From the NCBI GenBank assembly GCA_947306475.1, contig CAMZGS010000002.1, positions 124,001 through 188,000 of the forward strand: a DNA stretch of 64,000 bases, read 5' to 3'. Shown in pieces: positions 46,196 through 56,882 of this stretch. A model generated the notes under the pieces. That model had not been told where the DNA came from, made no database searches, and saw only the letters and a program-made list of their open reading frames with translations. The stretch comes from an uncultured Comamonas sp. Lineage in GTDB: Bacteria; Pseudomonadota; Gammaproteobacteria; Burkholderiales; Burkholderiaceae_C. Within the stretch, counting starts at the first letter, position 1. Every line of letters starts with the position of its first letter. A program made the position numbers and the translations under genes.

Positions 46196-46720
46196 TTAGT
46201 GAGTGATGCTGCCCTGCTGCAATCGCTGCTCCAGCAGCGACTGCACGGCCTGGAATTCGGCCAGGTCGGGAAAGGGGCGCAGGTGGCACTGTCGCTGCGT
46301 GCCTGTGGTGGTGATGGTGTGAAAGACCGGTAGGGCAAAGCCCTGGCCATGCAGCAGCACCATCAGCACCGGCTGCTGGCTGCCATCGGCCTGGGGCAGC
46401 ATGGCCTCCTGGCAGCTGATGGTGTAGCGTGCGGTAAAGCCGTAGTCGTGGGCAATGTGCTGCTGCACGGCGCTGCCGGGTTGCAGGGCATCGGCCAGGT
46501 ACTTGGCCAGCAGGCGCTGCCCGTCCTCCTGCTCGAGCAGATTGTCCAGGAAGGTGTGCGACAGCTCGGCCAGCTGGGCCTGACCGTGTTCGCCGGGGCT
46601 GATCAGGTAGGCCTGGGGACGGATTCGGGCACCCTGCTGGATGCGCTTGGCCTGCTCGGTGGCGATCTGCAGGTGCAGGTGCCGAAGCAGTTTCCAGTCG
46701 TCGTTGGCTAGAGGGGACAT
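46196..46720 (-). CDS. Hypothetical protein
   Basis: This 174-residue cytoplasmic-looking protein starts at ATG 46720; an in-frame TTG at 46735 is possible. It is helical in its first two thirds (WKLLRHLHLQIATEQAKRIQQG; LLEQEDGQRLLAKYLADAL) and has no membrane segment or motif I can assign. The final residues and stop lie at the edge of repeat R8. I do not recognise the family. Confidence 0.6.
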   Translation of the reverse strand: MSPLANDDWKLLRHLHLQIATEQAKRIQQGARIRPQAYLISPGEHGQAQLAELSHTFLDNLLEQEDGQRLLAKYLADALQPGSAVQQHIAHDYGFTARYTISCQEAMLPQADGSQQPVLMVLLHGQGFALPVFHTITTTGTQRQCHLRPFPDLAEFQAVQSLLEQRLQQGSITH

Positions 46721-46903
46721 GGGCAGCGGGGGCAAAAAGATCCAGGGGGCGGGCGAAGGGGGAATGTGCCAAACATTCTAGCCCCGCTAACCTTTTCAAA
46801 AATAAATGGAAATTTGCCTTTTTCGGGCGGCAGATGTTGTATAGAAAGCCCGTCCGGGCCCGGATCTTTGGGCCCGCGCCGGACCCACGCTGCCGTCGGC
46901 TGC

Positions 46904-47311
46904 TTACAGCCCCAGGGCTGCAACGCCGGCGCTGGCCACCTGGGCATCCTGCGCCGACTGCACGCCGGAGACGCCCACGGCGCCCAGGCACTGGCCGTCA
47001 CGCAGGATGGCCACGCCGCCTTCGAGCAGCCCCTCGATGGCCGGCGCACTCAGGAAGGCGGAGCGGCCCTTGTTGATCATGTCCTCGTAGCCCTTGGTGT
47101 CGCGGCGTCCCAGCGCGGCAGCGTGGGCCTTGGCGGGGGCGATGTGGGCCGAGACGGGGGCCGCGCCGTCCAGGCGTTGCAGCCAGAGCAGGTGACCTCC
47201 GTCGTCCACGATGGCGATGGTGACGGGCCACTGATTCTTCAGGGCCTCGGCCTCGGCGGCTGCGGCCATGCGCTTGATGTCGCTCAGTTCCAGGGTGGCT
47301 TTGGTTTGCAT
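46904..47311 (-). CDS. GlcG/HbpS-family (DUF336) heme-binding-like protein
   Basis: This 135-residue single-domain protein has the GlcG/HbpS pattern: VTIAIVDDGGHLLWLQRLDGA, then AKAHAAALGRRDT and the Gly-rich GGVAILRDGQCLGAVGVSG. Relatives bind heme or act in glycolate and other oxidation loci; no such pathway is adjacent. It appears monocistronic. Confidence 0.85.
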   Translation of the reverse strand: MQTKATLELSDIKRMAAAAEAEALKNQWPVTIAIVDDGGHLLWLQRLDGAAPVSAHIAPAKAHAAALGRRDTKGYEDMINKGRSAFLSAPAIEGLLEGGVAILRDGQCLGAVGVSGVQSAQDAQVASAGVAALGL

Positions 47312-47718
47312 GTGGTGTCCTTTTCTTCAGTCACGATCGTCGGTGCGTGCGTGCACCGGGGGCGGAAGCTTAGGACACGGCATGGCAGGCGCTGCGGGGG
47401 CTGGAGATAAAACATCTGCAACCAAAACAGGGGCAAAACGGTCTGTGGCCTGTGTCAGCGTGGCGCACACGCGGGCCGAAGCCAGAAGCCGAAGGCGGCG
47501 GGGCAGCCCCTGGCTGCTCCAGCCGGGATGAGTGGCTCTGCCGGGGACGACAACCGCTTGATTCTTCTCGGATTTTTATTCCGTGCAATTGCAGTGTGTT
47601 GCTAAGTGTTTGTCGATAAACAAGTTTTTGGAAAAGTCACAACACCCTCTTAGAATGCCCCCTTCTTTTCCGCTTCATTTCATTCATTTCCGGTTGGACC
47701 CCTACAAGGAGTTTTTGC
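47312..47718. other. Intergenic region upstream of the YccA-like gene
   Basis: About 400 bases with no supportable gene. The right part contains the promoter at 47628-47656. The left part (47330-47560) is G/C-rich with short frames that lack ribosome sites and domains. Confidence 0.5.
47628..47656 (+). promoter_or_regulatory. Sigma-70 promoter of the YccA-like gene
   Basis: TTGGAA (47628-47633) and TAGAAT (47651-47656) are separated by exactly 17 bases, 63 bases before the start codon. Confidence 0.65.
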
Positions 47719-48411
47719 ATGCAACATCAATTTCCCACTTTGGACACTGCTGCCTACGATCTTGCGCAGCAACAGCGCCACAAAGTGCTGCGCAACACCT
47801 ACTGGTTGTTGGCGCTGAGCATGCTGCCCACGGTGCTGGGGGCATGGATCGGGGTGCAGACCGGCATCACCGCGGGCCTGCGAGGTGGTGTCGGGCTGGT
47901 CGTGTTCCTGGTCGGCGCGTTCGGCTTCATCTACGCCATCGAGAAGTTCAAGCACTCTGCCGTTGGCGTGGTGGTGCTGCTGGCCTTCACCTTCTTCATG
48001 GGGCTGATGCTGTCGCGCCTGATCGGGATGGTGCTGGGCTTCAAAAACGGCTCCGAACTGGTCATGACCGCTTTTGCCGGCACGGCGGGGGTGTTTGTGG
48101 TGATGGCCAGCCTGGCCACCGTCATCAAGCGCGATCTCTCCGGTCTGGGCAAGTGGCTGTTCGTCGGCGTGCTGGTGCTGCTGGTCGGTTCGGTGATCAA
48201 TCTGTTTGTCGGCTCCACCGCCGGCATGCTGGCCATCTCCACTGCAGCCATCGGCCTGTTCTCGGTGTACATGCTCTACGACATCAAGCAGGTGCTCGAT
48301 GGTGGTGAGACCAACTACATCAGCGCAACGCTGGCGCTGTACCTGGATGTGTACAACGTCTTCCAGAACCTGCTGGCCCTGCTGGGCATCTTTGGCGGCG
48401 AACGCGACTAA
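47719..48411 (+). CDS. Bax inhibitor-1/YccA family membrane protein
   Basis: This 230-residue protein has seven hydrophobic helices from about residue 27 to 220 and the BI-1 C-terminal signature (YMLYDIKQVLDGGETNYISATLALYLDVYN). E. coli YccA interacts with the FtsH protease; a similar membrane-proteostasis role is likely. It is monocistronic with its own sigma-70 promoter. It ends at the palindromic repeat R9, which can terminate transcription. Confidence 0.93.
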   Translation: MQHQFPTLDTAAYDLAQQQRHKVLRNTYWLLALSMLPTVLGAWIGVQTGITAGLRGGVGLVVFLVGAFGFIYAIEKFKHSAVGVVVLLAFTFFMGLMLSRLIGMVLGFKNGSELVMTAFAGTAGVFVVMASLATVIKRDLSGLGKWLFVGVLVLLVGSVINLFVGSTAGMLAISTAAIGLFSVYMLYDIKQVLDGGETNYISATLALYLDVYNVFQNLLALLGIFGGERD

Positions 48412-48441
48412 GGTTCTGCATCGGCCGCCGCGGCGCTGGCA

Positions 48442-48543
48442 AAAGCTAAAAAGGAAGCTGCCAGCGCTTGCTACACAAGGATTTCAAGGTGTTCAGGCCT
48501 TGATTCCTTTGTCTGGCAAGCGCTGGCAGCTCTTTTTTTGCAA
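48442..48543. repeat. Palindromic repeat R9, best-preserved copy; bidirectional terminator
   Basis: A perfect 15-bp inverted repeat, AGCTGCCAGCGCTTG/CAAGCGCTGGCAGCT (48456-48470 and 48517-48531), encloses inner arms AAGGATTTCAAGG/CCTTGATTCCTTT. Seven T residues follow on the right and an A-rich run precedes it. It sits between convergent genes and probably ends both transcripts. Confidence 0.85.
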
Positions 48544-48554
48544 GCAGGCAGTGC

Positions 48555-49565
48555 TCAGAACAATTCCACGTCGTCGTGTGTGACCTGCTGGTGCTTGTCG
48601 AAGACGCCAAGCTGCTTCAGGGTTTCGTAGTGGCAGACGCGGTTGCGTCCGTTTTCCTTGGCGTAGTACAGCGCTTCATCGGCCTGGCCGATGAGCTGTG
48701 TGGGCGAAGGCAGGCGCGTGCTGGCGCCGGAAAAGCCCACGCTGACGGTGACCCGGCCCACCTGGGGAAAGTCGTAGTTCTCTACCGTGACGCGAAACTG
48801 CTCCAGCGCGCGGTTGGCGTCCTCCTGCGTCATCGGGTGCAGCAGCACCACGAACTCCTCGCCACCGAAGCGGAACACGCGGTGCTGCGAGCCAAAGCAG
48901 GAGCGCAGCAGGTTGGCCATCAGGATCAGCACCTCGTCGCCAAAGAGGTGGCCGTAGCGGTCGTTGACCTGCTTGAAGTGGTCGATGTCGATCACTGCCA
49001 GCCAGGGCTGGGTGGGGCGGTCGGGGTGCTTGCTGCAGCTGGAGGAGAGGCGCAGCAGGTGCTCATCGAAGGTCTTGCGGTTGAGCAGGCCGGTGAGGGC
49101 ATCGCGCTCGCTGTAGTCCAGCAGGCTCTGGTAGTTGCGATAGACCTGAAAGATGGCCAGCAGGATGTCCATGCTGTGCTCGGTCACCGGGGCGGACTGG
49201 GTCAGCTCGATGCACACGCGCGCCTGCTCGTTCATCCACACGGGCAGCCACAGGGTGTGGGTGCCGGCGTCGGTCTGGTGCTTGATCTGCGTGAGCTTGC
49301 GCTCCAGCCCGTCCTTGAGATGGGGCAGCGTGGACAGGGGCTCGCGCTGCGGGTCGTGCAGGAAGTCGTATTCACTGCTGACCAACTGGCCGTTTTCCAG
49401 CCAGGTGCGCGGACGTACCCAGAACAGGCCCTCGAAGGGGTGGATCTCCAGGGCGCGCACCTGGGTCACATCGGGCAGTTGCAGCAGGGTGGAGAGGACG
49501 GAGAACTCCAGCCGCAGGTGGTCGCGCTGCCCGGTCATATGGACCAAGTTTTGCAGGATGTCCAT
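48555..49565 (-). CDS. GGDEF-domain diguanylate cyclase
   Basis: This 336-residue cytoplasmic protein has an N-terminal sensory region of about 165 residues that I cannot assign. The C-terminal GGDEF domain has intact signature GGEEF (RFGGEEFVVLL) and metal-binding DIDHFKQVND. It should make c-di-GMP from two GTP. No RxxD inhibitory site is obvious. It begins 10 bases after trmB on the same strand. Confidence 0.92.
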   Translation of the reverse strand: MDILQNLVHMTGQRDHLRLEFSVLSTLLQLPDVTQVRALEIHPFEGLFWVRPRTWLENGQLVSSEYDFLHDPQREPLSTLPHLKDGLERKLTQIKHQTDAGTHTLWLPVWMNEQARVCIELTQSAPVTEHSMDILLAIFQVYRNYQSLLDYSERDALTGLLNRKTFDEHLLRLSSSCSKHPDRPTQPWLAVIDIDHFKQVNDRYGHLFGDEVLILMANLLRSCFGSQHRVFRFGGEEFVVLLHPMTQEDANRALEQFRVTVENYDFPQVGRVTVSVGFSGASTRLPSPTQLIGQADEALYYAKENGRNRVCHYETLKQLGVFDKHQQVTHDDVELF

Positions 49566-49575
49566 GGCGCAGTGC

Positions 49576-50301
49576 TTATGTGGTGGGGCGTTTCAGGAAG
49601 ATCAGGTCCCACACACCGTGGCCCAGGCGCAGGCCGCGTTTTTCGAACTTTGTGGTGGGACGGTAGCTGGGGCGCGGTGCAAAGCCGTCGGTGCTGTTGC
49701 GCAGCTGCGGCTCGGCGCCGAGCACTTCCAGCATCTGCTGGGCGTAGGGCTCCCAGTCGGTGGCGCAGTGGATGTAGCCGCCGGGCTTGAGGCGCGTGAC
49801 CAGCTTGGCCAGGAATGGCGTCTGGATCAGGCGGCGCTTGTTGTGCTTTTTCTTGTGCCAGGGGTCGGGGAAGAAGACGTGGATGCCGTCCAGGCTTTCC
49901 GGCGGCAGCATGTGCTCGATCACCTGCACGGCATCGTGGTGCAGGATGCGGATGTTGCCCAGGTTCTGCTCACCGATGCGCTTGAGCAGGGCGCCAACGC
50001 CGGGCTCGTGCACCTCGCAACACAGGAAGTTGTCGTCGGGGCGCACTGTGGCAATGTGGGCGGTGGCTTCGCCCATGCCGAAGCCGATCTCCAGGATCAG
50101 TGGTGCATCGCGGCCAAAGGCGGCAGTGGCATCAAGGGGCTGCTCCTGGAAGGGCAGGATGAACTGCTCGCCCAGCGTCTCCAGGGCTTTGGCCTGACCG
50201 CTGGTGACGCGTCCGGTGCGGCGCACGAAGCTGCGGATGGTTTGCGGGTGCTGCACATGCGCAGGCGCTGCGCCAGAAGTGGGAGGGGTGTCGTCGGACA
50301 T
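49576..50301 (-). CDS. trmB: tRNA (guanine-N7)-methyltransferase
   Basis: This 241-residue SAM-dependent enzyme forms m7G46 in tRNA. Family motifs are the SAM site LEIGFGMGE, the [15 protein letters not shown] segment and the C-terminal region [18 protein letters not shown] 50301 is preferred because it avoids overlap with gluQ; 50334 is an alternative. It lies in the gluQ-trmB-cyclase run. Confidence 0.95.
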   Translation of the reverse strand: MSDDTPPTSGAAPAHVQHPQTIRSFVRRTGRVTSGQAKALETLGEQFILPFQEQPLDATAAFGRDAPLILEIGFGMGEATAHIATVRPDDNFLCCEVHEPGVGALLKRIGEQNLGNIRILHHDAVQVIEHMLPPESLDGIHVFFPDPWHKKKHNKRRLIQTPFLAKLVTRLKPGGYIHCATDWEPYAQQMLEVLGAEPQLRNSTDGFAPRPSYRPTTKFEKRGLRLGHGVWDLIFLKRPTT

Positions 50302-50317
50302 GGCGGGATTCTTGTTT

Positions 50318-51280
50318 TCAGGGACGCGGGCCATTGTACGTGGCGCGCCAGGCGTTTACCCAGTGATTGAGGGCATCGCTGAGGCAACTTTCGCCCTGCG
50401 GCGCGGGCAGGCCCAGAAAGCAGGCAGCCTGGGTCAGCGTCTCGACCGGATCATCGGTAGGGACGGCCGCTGCACCATGCTGCTTGGAGAGTTTGGCGCC
50501 ATCGGCCTGGCGCACCAGCGGCGTGTGCAGGTAGCGCGGATGGGGCAGGTCAAGGGCGCTTTGCAGCAGCAGCTGGCGCGGGGTGTTGTCGTTCAGGTCC
50601 TCGCCGCGCACGATGTGGGTGATGCCTTGCTCGGCATCATCGACCACCACGGCCAGCTGGTAGGCCCACAGGCCATCGGCGCGGCGCAGTACGAAGTCGC
50701 CCGCCACCTGGGTGGGATCCTGCTGCTGCCAGCCCAGGCGCCGATCATGCCAGTGCACCAGCCCGGCAGAATCTACAAAAAAATGAGCTGCTGGCGCTTG
50801 TCCTGTAAGGCTGAAATCGGTATTTTTTATAAATTTTTCCAGGGCAAAACGCCAGCTGCGCGCCGGGCGGCCCTGCAGGCCGTGGCGACAGGTGCCGGGG
50901 TAGGGGCGCTCCTGCAGCCCATTGGACTGCAGCCCCATGGCACGCCAGGCCTGTTCCAGCTCCTTGCGGGTGCAGGCGCAGGGATAGGCCAGCTCGCGTG
51001 CCTGCAATTGCTCCAGGGCGTGCGCGTAGAGTGCGCCGCGTGCACTTTGCCAGACCGGCTCGGCATCGGGCTGCAGGCCCAGTGCTGTCAGCTGTTGCAG
51101 GATGATCTGCCCGGCGCCCGGTGGGCAGCGTGGGGTGTCCACATCCTCGATGCGTACCAGCCAGCGGCCCTGGTGGGCGCGGGCGTCAAGCCAGCTGGCC
51201 AGTGCGGCCACGACCGAACCCGCATGCAGCGGTCCGGTGGGCGAGGGAGCAAAACGGCCACAGTACGCGACGGCAGACAC
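50318..51280 (-). CDS. gluQ: Glutamyl-Q tRNA(Asp) synthetase
   Basis: This 320-residue GluRS-like enzyme attaches glutamate to queuosine 34 of tRNA-Asp. It has the nucleotide site [14 protein letters not shown], zinc-ligand cysteines (CACTRKE..TCRHG) and KLSKQ, and lacks an anticodon-binding domain. A segment of about 20 residues ([20 protein letters not shown]) is coded by an in-frame copy of the palindromic repeat at 50774-50836. It falls between the zinc site and the catalytic core. Confidence 0.94.
   Translation of the reverse strand: MSAVAYCGRFAPSPTGPLHAGSVVAALASWLDARAHQGRWLVRIEDVDTPRCPPGAGQIILQQLTALGLQPDAEPVWQSARGALYAHALEQLQARELAYPCACTRKELEQAWRAMGLQSNGLQERPYPGTCRHGLQGRPARSWRFALEKFIKNTDFSLTGQAPAAHFFVDSAGLVHWHDRRLGWQQQDPTQVAGDFVLRRADGLWAYQLAVVVDDAEQGITHIVRGEDLNDNTPRQLLLQSALDLPHPRYLHTPLVRQADGAKLSKQHGAAAVPTDDPVETLTQAACFLGLPAPQGESCLSDALNHWVNAWRATYNGPRP
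50774..50836. repeat. Repeat copy R10 inside gluQ
   Basis: On the minus strand this reads TTTCAGCC..TACAGGACAAGCGCCAGCAGCTCATTTTTTTG, which aligns with one arm of R9 (CAAGCGCTGGCAGCTCTTTTTTTG). It is AT-rich relative to the rest of gluQ and translated in frame. Confidence 0.65.
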
Positions 51281-51343
51281 AGGTGGTGGTGAGAAAACAG
51301 CGTCAATGCGGGACGGGGCAGGACAATGAAGGGCGCGCCGGGC

Positions 51344-52189
51344 TCAGGCCGGCTCGCGCTTGGGCAGGGTGGATTTCACGCGCGTGGCCAGCTGGGCGAT
51401 GGCCAGGGCAGCCGGGCAGGCGGGGGTGGACTGCATCAGCAGCTGGCGGCGCATGACGGCATCGCGCACGGCCTGGTCGGCAGGGATGTCGCCCATGTGG
51501 ATCAGGCGCATGGGCATGCCCGATTCGGTGCTCACAAAGCGGTTGAGCACCTGCTGCAGCTGCCCGGTGATGGCGCGACCATCGCCTGCGCGCGCAGCCT
51601 GATTGATGACCAGGCGCATGCTGTGGCGCTTTTGCTGGGTGACCAGCACCTTCATGGCGGCATAGGCGTCGGTGAGCGAGGTGGGCTCCGGGGTGGCCAC
51701 CACCAGGATTTCCGAGGCCAGGGACAAGGAGAACAGCACCACGTCGGAAATGCCTGCGCCGGTGTCCAGCAGCACCACGTCGTAGCGCGGCGCCAGCGTG
51801 TCGATGGTGTGGATGAGCTGGTTGCGCACTTCGGGCGTCAGGCGCGAATATTCCACCATGCCCGATCCTGCCAGCAGTACGTGAAAGCCCCCAGGGGCGG
51901 CGACGATGGCATCCTCCAGCGCGGCGCGTCCCGTGAAGACATCGTGCAGGGTGACCTTGGGGTAGAGGTTGAGCACCACATCCAGATTCGCCAGGCCCAG
52001 ATCGGCATCCAGCACCAGCACGCGCAGTCCCTGTCGGGTGAGGGCTGCAGCCAGGTTGGCTGAGATAAAGGTTTTGCCGACACCGCCCTTGCCACTGGTG
52101 ACGGCGATGATGTTGGCGTGGGAGCTGGGGCGCCTGGCGATGCTTGTTGGCTGCCCGGTGAGGGTGGAGGTGGAAGGCACGTCGCTCAT
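51344..52189 (-). CDS. FlhG/MinD-family ParA-like ATPase
   Basis: This 281-residue deviant-Walker ATPase has motif A GKGGVGKT, the following DADLGLANLDVVL (FlhG-like) and Walker B LLDTGAGISD. FlhG/FleN proteins control flagellar number and placement, while MinD-type proteins place division sites. No flhF, minC/minE or flagellar gene lies nearby. It starts 19 bases after a diguanylate cyclase, suggesting a functional pair. I am sure of the superfamily, not of the process. Confidence 0.85.
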   Translation of the reverse strand: MSDVPSTSTLTGQPTSIARRPSSHANIIAVTSGKGGVGKTFISANLAAALTRQGLRVLVLDADLGLANLDVVLNLYPKVTLHDVFTGRAALEDAIVAAPGGFHVLLAGSGMVEYSRLTPEVRNQLIHTIDTLAPRYDVVLLDTGAGISDVVLFSLSLASEILVVATPEPTSLTDAYAAMKVLVTQQKRHSMRLVINQAARAGDGRAITGQLQQVLNRFVSTESGMPMRLIHMGDIPADQAVRDAVMRRQLLMQSTPACPAALAIAQLATRVKSTLPKREPA

Positions 52190-52208
52190 CTCTGTATTCG
52201 CTTTCTCA

Positions 52209-53030
52209 CTAGACGTTACCTGTCGGTTTGCAGGAGGCTGGTGCAGTGCTCGGGTCTGCTGGTTCGGCGGCGTCGATGGAGTCGATCAGCCCGGAAAACA
52301 GCAGATTCTTTTCTTCGGCACTGACGGTGCTGTCGGGTTGGGGTTCTATGCATACGCAATTGCGCCCCTGGTTTTTGGCAAAGTAGAGCTGCTGATCGGC
52401 GCGTTCGATCCACAGCTCGCTGGTGCTGCGAATCCACTGCAGTGCGTAGGCGCCGCCGATGCTCACCGTCAACGGCAGCAGCTGACCTGGGGCCCAGGGC
52501 AGGGGGTTGCGCTCAATGGTCTGGCGGATGCGGTCGGCCACGGTTTTGCCATAGGCTGGCTGGCATGCAGGCAGCACGATGGCGAACTCTTCACCACCGT
52601 AGCGGGCCATGGTGTCCATGGGGCGCACGCATTGGCGCAGCAGTCGGGTGATGTGCTGCAGGGCCAGGTCGCCTACGTTGTGGCCGTACTGGTCGTTCAC
52701 GTTCTTGAAGTGATCCACGTCCACCATGAGCAGCAGGGCTGCATCGCCGGAGCGGGCCACCCGATCCAGCTCCCCCTCCAGGGCGGCCATGAGCTGGCGC
52801 CGGTTGGCGGCACCGGTCAGCGGGTCACGCAGCGACATTTCGCACAGCCCGTCGATCACCGCCTGAAGGTAGGCCTGTGGCTGTGTATGGATGTCCGGCA
52901 GCGCGGCGCAGGCATCAGCCCCCAGCAAAGCCAAGGCTTCGCCGAGCTGCAATCCCTCCAGGGACACATGGGGCAGACGGGGAAAGTGGGTCACTGACTG
53001 AGCCGGGCAAGGCAGACGAGAAACATGCAC
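52209..53030 (-). CDS. GGDEF-domain diguanylate cyclase
   Basis: This 273-residue soluble protein has a short N-terminal region (about 70 residues, unassigned) and a GGDEF domain with intact GGEEF (RYGGEEFAIVL) and DVDHFKNVND. It should produce c-di-GMP. It is immediately upstream of the FlhG/MinD-like ATPase on the same strand. Confidence 0.9.
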   Translation of the reverse strand: MHVSRLPCPAQSVTHFPRLPHVSLEGLQLGEALALLGADACAALPDIHTQPQAYLQAVIDGLCEMSLRDPLTGAANRRQLMAALEGELDRVARSGDAALLLMVDVDHFKNVNDQYGHNVGDLALQHITRLLRQCVRPMDTMARYGGEEFAIVLPACQPAYGKTVADRIRQTIERNPLPWAPGQLLPLTVSIGGAYALQWIRSTSELWIERADQQLYFAKNQGRNCVCIEPQPDSTVSAEEKNLLFSGLIDSIDAAEPADPSTAPASCKPTGNV

Positions 53031-53129
53031 GAAGTGTAGCAGTCTGCCAAGCGTGGGCCGGGGCCAGGGCGTGCAGTTCGCACGCGGGTTGACCCCGAAA
53101 GGCGCGACGTGTGACCGTCCGGGGCAGGG

Positions 53130-53603
53130 TCAGCGGTGGCGGCTCTTCATGGCGCGCTCGACCTCGCGCTTGCCCTCGCGCTCCTTGATGGTGTGGCGCT
53201 TGTCGTGCTCGGCCTTGCCCTTGGCCAGGGCAATCTCGCATTTGACCAGGCCGTTCTTCCAGTGCAGGTTCAGCGGCACCAGGGTGTAGCCCTTTTGCTC
53301 CACCTTGCCGATCAGGCGCCGGATTTCATCCTTGTGCATGAGCAGCTTCTTGGTGCGTGCCGCATCCGGGCTGACGTGGGTGGAAGCCGTCTTCAGAGGC
53401 TGGATCAGGCAGCCGATCAGGAAGATCTCACCATCCTTGATGAGCACGTAACCGTCGGTGAGCTGCACCTTGCCGCTGCGCACGGCCTTGACTTCCCAGC
53501 CGTGCAATACGATGCCGGCCTCATGGCGCTCTTCGAAGAAGTAGTTGAAGGCGGCCTTTTTGTTTTCTGCGATTCGGGCGGGGGAATTGGGTTTCTTTGC
53601 CAT
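53130..53603 (-). CDS. smpB: SsrA-binding protein SmpB
   Basis: This 157-residue protein binds tmRNA and brings it to stalled ribosomes. The OB-fold core ([22 protein letters not shown]) and the basic C-terminal tail ([24 protein letters not shown]) are typical. Length is normal. It is divergent from ratA-ratB, as in many proteobacteria. Confidence 0.97.
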   Translation of the reverse strand: MAKKPNSPARIAENKKAAFNYFFEERHEAGIVLHGWEVKAVRSGKVQLTDGYVLIKDGEIFLIGCLIQPLKTASTHVSPDAARTKKLLMHKDEIRRLIGKVEQKGYTLVPLNLHWKNGLVKCEIALAKGKAEHDKRHTIKEREGKREVERAMKSRHR

Positions 53604-53803
53604 GGTCTTTCCTGCGGAAGCACCGCAAGCACCGGGCTCTTCCTACAATTGCTGATTCTTTGTTGCTTTGCTGCGATTCTAGTTTCTCCCGCTGTGCTGC
53701 GCTGGGATGGCGCGCCAGCATTGGCCCGTTTCCTTCTTGTCCGCAAGTTTCCCGATCCTCAACCTGTGCCCGGGAAGGGAAATTTGCCCGCTCCTGACGT
53801 CCT

Positions 53804-53823
53804 CCCCGGCAGAAATGCCGGGG
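53804..53823 (+). promoter_or_regulatory. Hairpin with GAAA tetraloop before ratA
   Basis: CCCCGGCA (53804-53811), loop GAAA, TGCCGGGG (53816-53823): a perfect 8-bp stem with a GNRA loop 16 bases before the ratA start. No T run follows, so it is not a simple terminator. It may affect ratA translation. Confidence 0.45.
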
Positions 53824-53839
53824 CCTGCCGCGCAACCTG

Positions 53840-54280
53840 ATGAAATCTGTCAATAAAACCGTTCTGATCTGGTACAGCCCTGAAGAAATGTTTGCCCTGG
53901 TGCGGGACGTTGGGCATTACCCGGAGTTTCTGCCCTGGTGCTCCCATGCCAAGGTGCTGGAGGAAGATGCCGACGGCATGCTGGCCGAGGTGGGCATGTC
54001 CATTGCCGGCATACGCAAGGCGTTTGTGACGCGCAACCAGCACGAAGGGCAGCACAGAATCAGCATGCGCCTGGTCAAGGGGCCGTTTTCGCGACTGGAG
54101 GGAAACTGGCTGTTTCACCCTGTGGGGGATGGCACGCAACGTGCCTGCAAGGTGGAGTTGCAGCTGGTGTACGGCTTTGACAGCGCCGCTCTGGCAGCAT
54201 TGATTGGACCGATCTTCGACCGCATCGCCAACAGCATGGTGGATGCCTTCATTCAGCGTGCCGAGAAGGTCTATGGCTGA
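53840..54280 (+). CDS. ratA: RatA/COQ10-like START-domain protein
   Basis: This 146-residue polyketide-cyclase/START-fold protein includes the family segment [16 protein letters not shown] and a C-terminal [21 protein letters not shown] helix. E. coli RatA was described as inhibiting 70S ribosome association; other relatives bind ubiquinone. It overlaps ratB by 8 bases. Gene order with divergent smpB is conserved. Confidence 0.92.
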   Translation: MKSVNKTVLIWYSPEEMFALVRDVGHYPEFLPWCSHAKVLEEDADGMLAEVGMSIAGIRKAFVTRNQHEGQHRISMRLVKGPFSRLEGNWLFHPVGDGTQRACKVELQLVYGFDSAALAALIGPIFDRIANSMVDAFIQRAEKVYG

Positions 54281-54608
54281 GCGCGCACCGTCCGCCTCGT
54301 GGCTGAACGTTGCGGTGTGGCGCTCGCCTGCGCCCGGACAGGTGCAGGAAGTGCTGGTGCGTCTGCCCGCGCCTGCTACCGTGGCCGATGCGCTGGCCGC
54401 TGCCGGCTGGCCGCTGGTTGGCGTCTGCGGCATCTGGGGACGGGTGACAGAGCCTGACCAGCTCCTGCGGGACGGTGATCGGGTGGAGCTGTACCGCCCA
54501 CTGTCCGTCGATCCCAAGCTGGCGCGACGCGAGCGTTTTCAGCGGCAGGGCGCGCGGGGAACGGGTCTGTTTGCCAGGCGTCGCCCAAACAGCAAGGCGG
54601 GCTATTAG
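54273..54608 (+). CDS. ratB: RnfH/RatB family protein
   Basis: This 111-residue ubiquitin-like-fold protein carries the signature [20 protein letters not shown], then [24 protein letters not shown]. Its ATG overlaps the ratA stop (ATGGCTGA), so the two are translationally coupled. An upstream frame to 54204 is rejected. Function is unsettled. It ends in an inverted repeat GGCGGGCTA/TTAGCCCGCC that includes the stop codon. Confidence 0.9.
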   Translation: MAERAPSASWLNVAVWRSPAPGQVQEVLVRLPAPATVADALAAAGWPLVGVCGIWGRVTEPDQLLRDGDRVELYRPLSVDPKLARRERFQRQGARGTGLFARRRPNSKAGY

Positions 54609-54666
54609 CCCGCCCTGGTTCGTTGCTCCAAAGTCCCGGCCCGGTGGCCGAAAGAGCCGCTGCAGA

Positions 54667-56800
<2,134 letters not shown>

Positions 56801-56822
56801 TCTGCGCCAAAGTTGATCAAAA

Positions 56823-56860
56823 CAATGGCCCGTTGACCCAATCAGGACAACGGGCCATTG
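56823..56860 (+). promoter_or_regulatory. 13-bp inverted repeat between guaB and guaA
   Basis: CAATGGCCCGTTG (56823-56835) and CAACGGGCCATTG (56848-56860) are a perfect pair with a 12-base loop. CTATTCTTTT follows, an interrupted T run. It can act as a partial terminator or attenuator, limiting guaA relative to guaB. Confidence 0.6.
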
Positions 56861-56882
56861 CTATTCTTTTATTGCTCTAGCT

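Noticed and set aside
46835-46900. GC-rich hairpin after the GlcG/HbpS-like gene as a terminator
   Set aside because: GGGCCC arms are present, but no T run follows on the minus strand, so I did not call a terminator.
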